This document shows positions 25,372-32,273 of a DNA stretch of 64,000 nucleotides, piece after piece. The notes beneath the pieces were generated by a model. The model did not search any database, was not told the origin of the DNA, and was given only the letters and a program-made list of their open reading frames with translations. This DNA comes from Sharpea azabuensis DSM 18934 (GTDB taxonomy: Bacteria > Bacillota_I > Bacilli_A > Erysipelotrichales > Coprobacillaceae), in assembly GCF_000702165.1 (NCBI RefSeq), contig NZ_JNKU01000004.1, forward strand, positions 29,548 through 93,547, given 5' to 3'. How positions within the stretch are numbered: the first letter of the stretch is position 1; every line of letters starts with the position of its first letter. The position numbers and the translations under genes were made by a program.

Positions 25372-26367
25372 ATGTTTAATTTTGATGAAAAGAAAGTTTA
25401 TACAGATCATTTGAATGGGGTAAATATGATTCCTCAGGTAGAAAAGGTAGTAGATAAAATTTGTGAAGATGGATATAAGAATATCTTCTTAGTTGGTATT
25501 GGTGGAACACTATTATATGCAGGACAAATTTTCCATACAGCTAGACAGTTAGGATGCTCTTTACCATTATATTTAACTAATGCTACAGACTTCTTATATG
25601 AAGGTGATGCAAACTTTACAAAAGATTCAGTAGTAGTTGTTGCTTCATTATCTGGTCATACAGTAGAAGTAGAACAGGCTATTGATAAAGCACATGAAGT
25701 AGGTGCTAGAGTTATTGGTTATGTAGAAGTAGTTGATACTCCAATCGCAAACAAAGTTGATGAATTAGTTACAACAGTAGGTGGAGAATATTACTGGTGG
25801 TATACAGTTGTCTTAAGATTCATGAAGAATGCTGGACAATTCGATAAGTATGATGAATTAGTATCTGATATGCAGAACTTACCAAAAGATATCGTTCAGG
25901 TATATAAAGATGCAGATGCTCAGATGAAAGAATATGCAGATAAATACTGTGATTCATCACTTACATACTTAGTAGCTTCAGGTAACCTTGAAAACTGGGC
26001 TCAATGTTATGGTATGTGTATTATGGAAGAAATGCAGTGGATGCGCACACGTCCTATTTCAGCAGCTAACTTCTTCCATGGTTTATTAGAAGTTATCGAA
26101 AGAGATACTACAGTATTATTAATCAAGGGTGAAGATAAGACTAGACCAGAAATGGATCGTGTTGAAAACTTTGTTGGTAAAATTTGTGCAAATGTTACAA
26201 CTATCGATACTAAGAACTTTGAATTACCTGGTATCAGAGATGAATTCAGAGGTATCTTATCTCCAATCGTAATGAGATCAGCATTCATGAGACTTAATGT
26301 TCATCTAGAACACAACAGACGTCATCCATTAGACATCAGAAGATACTATAAGTGCTTAGAATACTAA
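25372..26367 (+). CDS. SIS-domain sugar-amine-6-phosphate deglycase (FrlB/GfrF-like)
   Basis: 331 residues with two SIS domains: NIFLVGIGGTLLYAGQIF, SLSGHTVEVEQAIDKAHEVGA, and in the second half LVASGNLENWAQCYG, SAANFFHGLLEVIE and the closing HPLDIRRYYKCLEY. The FFHGxLEVIE stretch and the RRYY..LEY end match fructoselysine-6-phosphate deglycase FrlB rather than glucosamine-6-phosphate synthase. Such enzymes split phosphorylated Amadori or Heyns products into a sugar phosphate and an amino acid. A PTS that phosphorylates during uptake explains why no kinase gene is needed. The exact substrate (fructoselysine, glucoselysine, fructose-asparagine) is open. Confidence 0.85.
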   Translation: MFNFDEKKVYTDHLNGVNMIPQVEKVVDKICEDGYKNIFLVGIGGTLLYAGQIFHTARQLGCSLPLYLTNATDFLYEGDANFTKDSVVVVASLSGHTVEVEQAIDKAHEVGARVIGYVEVVDTPIANKVDELVTTVGGEYYWWYTVVLRFMKNAGQFDKYDELVSDMQNLPKDIVQVYKDADAQMKEYADKYCDSSLTYLVASGNLENWAQCYGMCIMEEMQWMRTRPISAANFFHGLLEVIERDTTVLLIKGEDKTRPEMDRVENFVGKICANVTTIDTKNFELPGIRDEFRGILSPIVMRSAFMRLNVHLEHNRRHPLDIRRYYKCLEY

Positions 26368-26377
26368 AAAGAGAAAA

Positions 26378-26406
26378 CGGGCAAGGCATTATATAATGCC
26401 TGCTCG
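26378..26406 (+). terminator. Strong hairpin between the deglycase and HAD genes
   Basis: CGGGCA(A)GGCATTA / TAATGCCTGCTCG forms a 13-bp stem with one bulge and a 2-base loop. No proper T-run follows, so it may be a partial terminator or an mRNA-stabilising element rather than a full stop. Confidence 0.45.
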
Positions 26407-26417
26407 TATTTATAATT

Positions 26418-27062
26418 ATGATTAAAACTGTTATTTTTGATATGGATGGTGTGATCTTTGATAGTGAAACCATGTATATAAATGATTTGATAAGATTTTT
26501 TAAACAGCATGATATAGAAATACAAGTAAGTGATTGTATTCCTCTCATTGGTATTGATAGTAAATTATATTATGAACATGCATACACAATGTGGAATGGA
26601 AAAATTGATTTCATGACATTTAAAAATATGCTTCAAGAATATTTTCGTTCATTAGATCGTGATTATAAAGCGGTAGTTAGACCTCAGATCTATTCCGTTT
26701 TAGAACACTTAAGCAAACATTATAAAATAGCATTAGCGTCCTCTTCTAGGTTATATACTATTAATAATGCATTGGATCAGGCTGGTTTAAGAAAGTACTT
26801 TTCACTTATAGTAAGTGGTGAACAATTCAAAGAAAGTAAACCAAATCCAGAAATATATTTACATACAATCAAAGAGTTAAATGTGAATAAAGATGAAGCT
26901 GTTATTATTGAGGATTCACCTAAAGGAATATTAGCTGCAAATAAAGCTGGTATTAAGGTATTAGCTTTAAAAGATGATAAGTTTGGCTTGGATCAGAGCC
27001 AGGCAGATATAATTATTGATGAATTAAATGATATTATAAAGTTTATAGAGAAAGGGTCATAA
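26418..27062 (+). CDS. HAD-superfamily hydrolase, beta-phosphoglucomutase-like
   Basis: 214 residues. Motif I FDMDGVIFDSE (nucleophile Asp), motif II LASSSR, motif III lysine in KESKPNPEIY and motif IV IIEDSPKGILAANKAG are all intact; the helical cap between motifs I and II fits the PGMB/PSP subgroup. It probably dephosphorylates or interconverts a sugar phosphate produced by the deglycase. No Shine-Dalgarno is seen before the ATG at 26418, an oddity in this operon. A sigma-54-operon role is inferred from position. Confidence 0.85.
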   Translation: MIKTVIFDMDGVIFDSETMYINDLIRFFKQHDIEIQVSDCIPLIGIDSKLYYEHAYTMWNGKIDFMTFKNMLQEYFRSLDRDYKAVVRPQIYSVLEHLSKHYKIALASSSRLYTINNALDQAGLRKYFSLIVSGEQFKESKPNPEIYLHTIKELNVNKDEAVIIEDSPKGILAANKAGIKVLALKDDKFGLDQSQADIIIDELNDIIKFIEKGS

Positions 27063-27066
27063 AAGT

Positions 27067-27705
27067 ATGAATGCTATGTTAATTGTCGTTATAGTGATTG
27101 CTATTATTGGTACTATTCCAGTAATCATCAGAAAGAAACTCCTAAATAATTATCTAACATTACTCCAAAACAATGATATTAAGGCAATAGAAGACTTAAT
27201 GGCAACTAAACTAGCTAAGATATGTATTCCCCAATTTAATAGAGAATACTTACTTTTAAATGTTTATCTAAAGATAAATGATGACAAACAAATAGATACT
27301 CTAGTAAACAATATAATGGATCATGTTCCTATGAATTCTAAGCAGAAGTCTGCTCTTGCACAATCAGTATTCTATAGATATGTAGATAAGAAAAATGCAT
27401 CTATGATTGATTATTTGTTGGAAATGGTTAGCACAACAAATAATCATGCCCTATGTAGACAGATGGATATGGTCAATGATACTTTAATTAAGGGTGGAAA
27501 TAAGTATTATGACGAACTAAAATCTAATCTTGCAGATGTAGAATATACTAAAAACAATGAAGATACTCCCTATCTTGAATTCTTATTATCAGTTATCTAT
27601 AAGAATATGGGTAATGAATCAAAGAGTAAGGAATATAAGAATAAAGCTTTAGAAGATAGTAAAGGAACTATATATGAATCTTTAATTCATTATCAAAATT
27701 ATTAG
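27067..27705 (+). CDS. Hypothetical membrane-anchored helical-repeat protein
   Basis: 212 residues: an N-terminal membrane helix (MLIVVIVIAIIGTIPVII), then an all-helical region resembling tetratricopeptide-type repeats, for example YLEFLLSVIYKNMGNESKSKEYKNKALED near the C-terminus. AAAGGGTC precedes the ATG. It starts 4 bases after the HAD gene and so is probably the last gene of the sigma-54 transcript. I do not recognise a family, and its role in the pathway is unknown. Confidence 0.65.
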   Translation: MNAMLIVVIVIAIIGTIPVIIRKKLLNNYLTLLQNNDIKAIEDLMATKLAKICIPQFNREYLLLNVYLKINDDKQIDTLVNNIMDHVPMNSKQKSALAQSVFYRYVDKKNASMIDYLLEMVSTTNNHALCRQMDMVNDTLIKGGNKYYDELKSNLADVEYTKNNEDTPYLEFLLSVIYKNMGNESKSKEYKNKALEDSKGTIYESLIHYQNY

Positions 27706-27706
27706 G

Positions 27707-27974
27707 ATGATTGAAAAGATTCCTTACCGGAAAGACAGCCTAATTACAGTTGTGATGCCAAATTTAAATTACAATATCCCTCAGAAAAAAGATACCAATC
27801 CGTTGGAAATTCAAATATTGAATATGATAAAAAAGGATAATAAAATCAGTACAAAAAATGTCAATGACGTTAGGAGTAAGTTCCAAGACTATAAAACGTC
27901 ACATTAAAAATATGGGTATTGTCCGATTTATTGGTCGTGGTTTCAATGGACTCTGAGAAATAATTGATGATTAG
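27707..27974 (+). pseudogene. Remnant of a winged-helix (AlbA/ATP-binding family) protein, C-terminal part
   Basis: The first frame reads MIEKIPYRKDSLITVVMPNL and then NPLEIQILNMIKKDNKISTKNV. The sense continues only in another frame, MTLGVSSKTIKRHIKNMGIV RFIGRGFNGL, followed by an in-frame TGA where Trp would fit, and then EIIDD with a final TAG. The second half is a classic winged helix-turn-helix as found at the end of AlbA-type DNA-binding proteins. One frameshift, one nonsense codon and the missing N-terminal body show it is dead. Confidence 0.65.
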
Positions 27975-28000
27975 AAATACAATTTAACATCATTTATAGC

Positions 28001-28042
28001 AAAGCTATAAGAATTCAATAAAATGAACCTTATAGCTTTTTT
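28001..28042 (+). terminator. Terminator before the IS30 element
   Basis: AAAGCTATAAG pairs perfectly with CTTATAGCTTT around a 17-base loop, followed by TTT. Confidence 0.75.
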
Positions 28043-28050
28043 GCGTAGAT

Positions 28051-29126
28051 AATAAGTGCAACAACCTATAAGAATAAAAAAGTTCATGGGTTCAATGATA
28101 AAATGTGAGTGACAAAACAAACATTTATCAAGGAGAATCCCATGAACTACAGCCATCTTAACATAAATGAGAAAACAGTCATATCTTTGCTTGCTTCTTC
28201 TGACGTATCGATTCGTGAAACAGCGAAGCAGCTTGGAAGAAGTCCGAGTACGATTTCCAGAGAATTGAAACGTAACCAAACAAATGAACGAGATTCCCGG
28301 TATATCCCTTCGAAAGCCCAGGAAACATATCAAAACAGAAAACATCATTGTGGCAGAAAATATATTTCCTGTGAGGATACGCTATCCTACGTGAAATCCA
28401 GAATAGAAGATCATTGGTCGCCTGAACAAATCGCAAATAGAAAAACAGCACACGAAGTTCCTTCTGCATCAACGATCTATCGAATGATTCACCAGAAAAG
28501 GCTTGGTCCTATCACAATGGCACGTCTAAGAAGAAAAGGAAACTTTACAAGACCAGCCGAAACCAGGGGAAAATTCAATGATGGCGGCAGGACAATCAAA
28601 AAACGCCCCAAAGATGTCTATAAACGAAAAGAATTAGGACATTGGGAGGGTGATACTGTTGTATCTGGTAAAATTGATCGCAAGTGCAAATCTTCAGCCT
28701 GTTTTGTGACGCTGGCAGAGCGAAAATCAAGGATGTATATTGCGATAAAGGTTCCAAACAGAACAGCCGAAATTGTCAGCCAGGCTATCATCAAAGCATT
28801 AAAAGATTTTCCCGAAGACATGGTCAAGACGATAACGTTCGACCGCGGAAAAGAAATCGCCGGTTATGAAGATATAGAAAATGCGCTGCATTGCAGTACC
28901 TACTTCTGCGATCCATACTGTGTCTGGCAAAAAGGAAAAAATGAAAACACCAATGGACTGTTAAGAGAATTCTATCCAAAAGGAATGGACCTATCACTTG
29001 TCGATGAAGATGAGCTAAAGCATAATCTTGAACTGATGAATAATCGGCCACGAAAGTGCCTTGGCTATAAGACACCAAATGAAGTTATGAACGAAATAGA
29101 CTCACATACATCGTGTTGCACTTAAT
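28051..29126 (+). mobile_element. IS30-family insertion sequence
   Basis: About 1.08 kb. The inverted ends are TAAGTGCAACA (28053-28063) and TGTTGCACTTA (29114-29124). It contains a single intact transposase gene, whose stop codon overlaps the right inverted repeat. The target duplication cannot be fixed. It separates a broken gene on the left from the AbiE module on the right. Confidence 0.88.
28142..29125 (+). CDS. IS30-family transposase
   Basis: 327 residues. N-terminal helix-turn-helix (YSHLNINEKTVISLLASSDV ... SIRETAKQLGRSPSTISRELKRN), then the DDE domain: WEGDTVVSG (first Asp), IKALKDFPEDMVKTITFDRGKE (second Asp), and PYCVWQKGKNENTNGLLREFYPKG with the third acidic residue. I start at the ATG at 28142, after AAGGAGAATCCC. 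The frame is complete, so the element may still move. Codon use is more GC-rich than that of the neighbours. Confidence 0.93.
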   Translation: MNYSHLNINEKTVISLLASSDVSIRETAKQLGRSPSTISRELKRNQTNERDSRYIPSKAQETYQNRKHHCGRKYISCEDTLSYVKSRIEDHWSPEQIANRKTAHEVPSASTIYRMIHQKRLGPITMARLRRKGNFTRPAETRGKFNDGGRTIKKRPKDVYKRKELGHWEGDTVVSGKIDRKCKSSACFVTLAERKSRMYIAIKVPNRTAEIVSQAIIKALKDFPEDMVKTITFDRGKEIAGYEDIENALHCSTYFCDPYCVWQKGKNENTNGLLREFYPKGMDLSLVDEDELKHNLELMNNRPRKCLGYKTPNEVMNEIDSHTSCCT

Positions 29127-29215
29127 TTGACAAATCATCAATACCAATTTTGGCCGTGAGTACAAAATGAATATATAAATTATTGGATATGAATAATTAA
29201 ATAAATTGAATTCAA

Positions 29216-29261
29216 TTTACATTCTTGCTAATATAAATTATAATATTAGCAAGAATGTAAA
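29216..29261 (+). promoter_or_regulatory. AbiE operator and promoter in a 19-bp perfect inverted repeat
   Basis: TTTACATTCTTGCTAATAT (29216-29234) and its exact reverse complement (29243-29261) are separated by 8 bases. The first six bases TTTACA serve as -35 and the TATAAT at 29239-29244 in the centre as -10, exactly 17 bases apart. AbiEi antitoxins are known to repress their own operon by binding inverted repeats. Confidence 0.85.
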
Positions 29262-29274
29262 AGGCGGTGAGAGA

Positions 29275-29853
29275 ATGAAAGGAGTAATGGATTCTAAAAA
29301 AATTGAGGTTTTGAATGTTAAAAAATTAAAGAATGTGAATGTATCGAGACAGTCTATTTATAATTTTATAAAAAAGAATTGTATGGAAAAAGTTGGCCCA
29401 GGTATTTATATTTCAAAAGATGTGTTGGAAGATGAAGCTTATGTTTTATCACAGCGTTGCCCAAAAGGAGTTATTTCTCATGATGATGCCTTATATTATT
29501 ATGGTCTGGTTGATCGAGAACCTTTTGTGCATTGTATTACAATTTATAGTGGATATAATCCTTCTGCTCTAACAAACTCTGGTTATAAGGTTTATACCGT
29601 GAAAAAGGGACTTTTAGATTTAGGAAAGACTAAAATCACAAATCAATTTGGTCATGAAATCCCAATGTATGATTTGGAAAGAACAATTTGTGATTTAGTG
29701 AGAAGTAGACGTAATTTCGAAATTCAGGATTTTAATATGGCGATTAAAACTTATTTACAAAGAAATGATAAGGATCTTAATCGTTTAATGGTGTATGCAA
29801 AAGCATTTCGAATTGAAAAGATAATTAGACAATATATGGAGGTTTTATTGTAA
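29275..29853 (+). CDS. abiEi: Type IV antitoxin, AbiEi family (transcriptional autorepressor)
   Basis: 192 residues from the ATG at 29275 (GGCGGTGAGAGA precedes it); a longer frame from 29206 runs through the operator. The N-terminal winged helix (NVSRQSIYNFIKKNCMEKVGPGIYIS) binds the operator. The C-terminal domain shows GVISHDDALYYYGLVDREP and MYDLERTICDLVRSR, hallmarks of AbiEi. It neutralises the AbiEii toxin without binding it and represses the pair. The toxin start overlaps its stop (TAATG). Confidence 0.9.
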   Translation: MKGVMDSKKIEVLNVKKLKNVNVSRQSIYNFIKKNCMEKVGPGIYISKDVLEDEAYVLSQRCPKGVISHDDALYYYGLVDREPFVHCITIYSGYNPSALTNSGYKVYTVKKGLLDLGKTKITNQFGHEIPMYDLERTICDLVRSRRNFEIQDFNMAIKTYLQRNDKDLNRLMVYAKAFRIEKIIRQYMEVLL

Positions 29854-30692
29854 TGTATTTAACTCCAGCACAAATAAAAGGTAGAATTAAAAATGTCGCC
29901 AAACAAAATGAATCGGATCCTATAACTTTGTTACGTATTTATATGATGGAGCGTTTTCTTGAAAGAATAACGTATTCTAAATATAAAGACGATTTCATTG
30001 TTAAGGGTGGAATCTTGGTTACTTCTATGATTGGTATATCGATGCGATCGACTATGGACATTGATACAACAATACGTAATTTTGATTTAACAAAAGAAGA
30101 AACTACAAGAATTATAAATGAAATTAAAGATATTTCTCTTGATGATCACATTGAATTTATCTTAAATGATATATCTGAAATCATGGACAATATGGAGTAT
30201 CCAGGAATAAGAATTCATATGAATTCAAAATTAGAAAATTTAATAGTGCCAATCAAAATAGATATATCAACAGGTGATGTGATTACACCTAGAGAAGTAA
30301 GATATGAATATCCGTTGTTGTTAGAAGACAAATCAATACAACTCTGGTCATATAATTTAGAAACAATACTTGCAGAAAAAATTCAGACAATTCTTTCTAG
30401 AGGATTGTTGAATACACGTATGCGTGATTTTTATGACATAACGACTTTATTTAATCGTTATAAGGATTCGATAAACTATAATGATTTATCATTGGCATTT
30501 GATAAAACATGTAGAAAAAGAGAGACACTTTCTTTATTGGAGCATTATGAAGAAATATTATGCTCAATAAGTGAAGATTCAACATTGCAGAATTTATGGA
30601 AAAATTATTGTCGCAAATATAAATATGCTAGTCATATTGAGTTTTCTACAAATTTAGAAATAATAAAACAATTAGTGAGTAAAATGCTATAA
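29853..30692 (+). CDS. abiEii: Type IV toxin, AbiEii nucleotidyltransferase
   Basis: 279 residues. The nucleotidyltransferase core FIVKGGILVTSMIGISMRSTMDIDTTIR has the GG and DID motifs of the DUF1814/AbiEii family. The conserved lysine is in LAEKIQTILSRG, followed by RDFYDITTLFN. Members transfer pyrimidine nucleotides to tRNA acceptor ends or bind GTP, stop growth, and protect against phage by abortive infection. It is translationally coupled to the antitoxin. The AT-rich base use marks the pair as acquired. Confidence 0.9.
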   Translation: MYLTPAQIKGRIKNVAKQNESDPITLLRIYMMERFLERITYSKYKDDFIVKGGILVTSMIGISMRSTMDIDTTIRNFDLTKEETTRIINEIKDISLDDHIEFILNDISEIMDNMEYPGIRIHMNSKLENLIVPIKIDISTGDVITPREVRYEYPLLLEDKSIQLWSYNLETILAEKIQTILSRGLLNTRMRDFYDITTLFNRYKDSINYNDLSLAFDKTCRKRETLSLLEHYEEILCSISEDSTLQNLWKNYCRKYKYASHIEFSTNLEIIKQLVSKML

Positions 30693-30891
30693 ATTGAGTG
30701 AAACAATATTTTAATTGTATGTATTTTTAGAATGAAATGGTTTGTATTCAATATGTACTTACAGTGACTCCAAAATGAGTGCAGAATATACATAAAAGAT
30801 TTGGAATAAAAAATTATACCAGATTGCAAATAGAAATTGGAAATAAGGAAAAGTACCTTATTGTTAAATGTAATTGGAAATTAGGTTCAAT

Positions 30892-30922
30892 AAAAGTCTG
30901 ACAATGTATTGCCAGACTTTTT
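30892..30922. terminator. Bidirectional terminator after AbiE and after the frameshifted membrane gene
   Basis: AAAAGTCTG(A)CAAT-GTATTGCCAGACTTTTT folds into a long stem with T residues on both strands. The interval 30693-30891 otherwise shows only a short hairpin (AATAAGG/CCTTATT at 30842-30862). Confidence 0.75.
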
Positions 30923-30923
30923 A

Positions 30924-31128
30924 CTACTTACGTTTAAATACAAGAAAGAGATGATCACACCATAATGCAATGAGAATAAGAGGTCGACTGAAGACTGTAA
31001 AGCGATAAAAGTTAGAAAAGAAGACATCAAAATTTCTCAAATAGTATTCATATGCGAAATGGTCAAACAGATAGAATGCAATAAATATGATGGAAGCTAT
31101 GATGAAGAATAGGCGATGTTTTTTTCAT
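30924..31128 (-). pseudogene. Small membrane protein gene with a frameshift in an A7 run
   Basis: The ATG at 31128 (AGGAGAGAGTCTTT before it) is followed by seven A residues, and translation stops after 21 codons. Reading with six A gives MKKHRLFFIIASIIFIAFYL, then a polar stretch, then RPLILIALWCDHLFLVFKRK and TAG at 30924, about 67 residues with two membrane helices. Either the gene is broken, the run slips during transcription or replication, or it is an assembly error. Confidence 0.6.
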
Positions 31129-31195
31129 AAAGACTCTCTCCTCTCTAAGAAAATATTACCATAGCTGAAAAAATAGCCAGCTTATCATATGTGAC

Positions 31196-32092
31196 TTAGA
31201 AAAAACAATCAATGCCCTGATCAGTGAAGATTTGTTGGTAGGAAAGAAGGTCTTCGGGATGTAAGGCTTTTGTATTCTCGTAGGCATAATTGCGGTGAAG
31301 CAATTGATATTTCTTTTCACCCATTTGATGGAATGGTAAGAGCTGGACTTTCTTTAAGCCTAATTCTTTTAAGTATGTAGCAATTAACTTTGCATCGTCT
31401 AAAGAATCGTTGAAATGAGGAATAACAGGTATCCGAGGGAGGATTTCAATGTGTTGTTCAATAGCCCATTTGAGATTCTTTCTGATAAGCTCATTACCAA
31501 CCTTTGTTCCTGCTTGATGTTTTTTAGAATCGGCATGCTTGATATCAAAGAGTAATAAATCAAACATCTGTGCTAATTCATGAAAGAGATCTTCTGGCAC
31601 ATATCCTGTTGTTTCAATCGCAAGATGAAGATTGTACTTTTTCAAGGCAGGAAGTAATTCACGTAGGAAATCAGGCTGACTCATGCCTTCACCACCGGAT
31701 ATCGTAATACCCCCACCGCTCTCTTCATAGAAAGGCAAGTCTTGAAGACAGATTGCAACAACCTCCTCAACACTCTTATATTCCCCTTCATTACTTAAGG
31801 CATGTCCAGGACAATTCTTCACACATTCTAGACAACCGATACATTTATTGAAATCTACATGTATGCATTGATCCTGATGTGTTAATGCATGCGTAGGACA
31901 AAGTTGAATACAATTGAGACAATGCAGGCAGTCTTCTTGATGATAGAGAATCTGAATCTTTGCTAGCTGGCTTTCTGGGTTTGCACACCATTGGCATCTT
32001 AAAGGACAACCTTTTAAGAATAGCGTTGTTCTGATACCAGGGCCATCATGAATACTGAATTTTTGTATATTAAATAAGATACCTTTACTCAT
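31196..32092 (-). CDS. Glycyl-radical enzyme activating protein (radical SAM)
   Basis: 298 residues. It generates the glycyl radical on the partner lyase by SAM cleavage. The radical-SAM cluster motif is KGCPLRCQWC (CxxxCxxC, residues 29-36). Two extra [4Fe-4S] clusters sit in a ferredoxin insert, CLHCLNCIQLCP and CIGCLECVKNCP. This ferredoxin insert marks activases of the non-PFL glycyl-radical enzymes (glycerol dehydratase, HPAD, choline lyase, AG6P-lyase classes). SGGEGMSQPDF is the SAM-binding GGE motif. It is divergent from the lyase gene, with a 181-base shared control region. Confidence 0.93.
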   Translation of the reverse strand: MSKGILFNIQKFSIHDGPGIRTTLFLKGCPLRCQWCANPESQLAKIQILYHQEDCLHCLNCIQLCPTHALTHQDQCIHVDFNKCIGCLECVKNCPGHALSNEGEYKSVEEVVAICLQDLPFYEESGGGITISGGEGMSQPDFLRELLPALKKYNLHLAIETTGYVPEDLFHELAQMFDLLLFDIKHADSKKHQAGTKVGNELIRKNLKWAIEQHIEILPRIPVIPHFNDSLDDAKLIATYLKELGLKKVQLLPFHQMGEKKYQLLHRNYAYENTKALHPEDLLSYQQIFTDQGIDCFF

Positions 32093-32245
32093 AAACTGTT
32101 TCTCCTTCGCAATTATTGTAGCAGTTAGACGGTAAAGAGTAAATATAAACTTACGAATGAAACTGAAATATAATTTATATGAAATATAATATTGACTAAT
32201 TTCTGAATGATGCTACGATATAGTTGTAGAAGAAAGTGATATGTA

Positions 32246-32257
32246 TTTCAAATGAAA
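32246..32257. promoter_or_regulatory. Operator-like inverted repeat before the glycyl-radical lyase
   Basis: TTTCAAATGAAA is identical to the repeat before the DeoR-family gene, with matching flanks. It lies just upstream of the AAAGGAG ribosome-binding site, downstream of a possible promoter (TTGACT near 32192, TACGAT about 16 bases later). Repression by the DeoR protein is inferred. Confidence 0.45.
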
Positions 32258-32273
32258 TTAAAAGGAGAAGCTT

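Noticed and set aside
29150..30830. Loosely similar AT-rich stretches on both sides of the AbiE genes (GAGTACAAAATGAATA versus GAGTGCAGAATATACA)
   Set aside because: The match is weak and in low-complexity sequence; too little to call direct repeats or an excision boundary.
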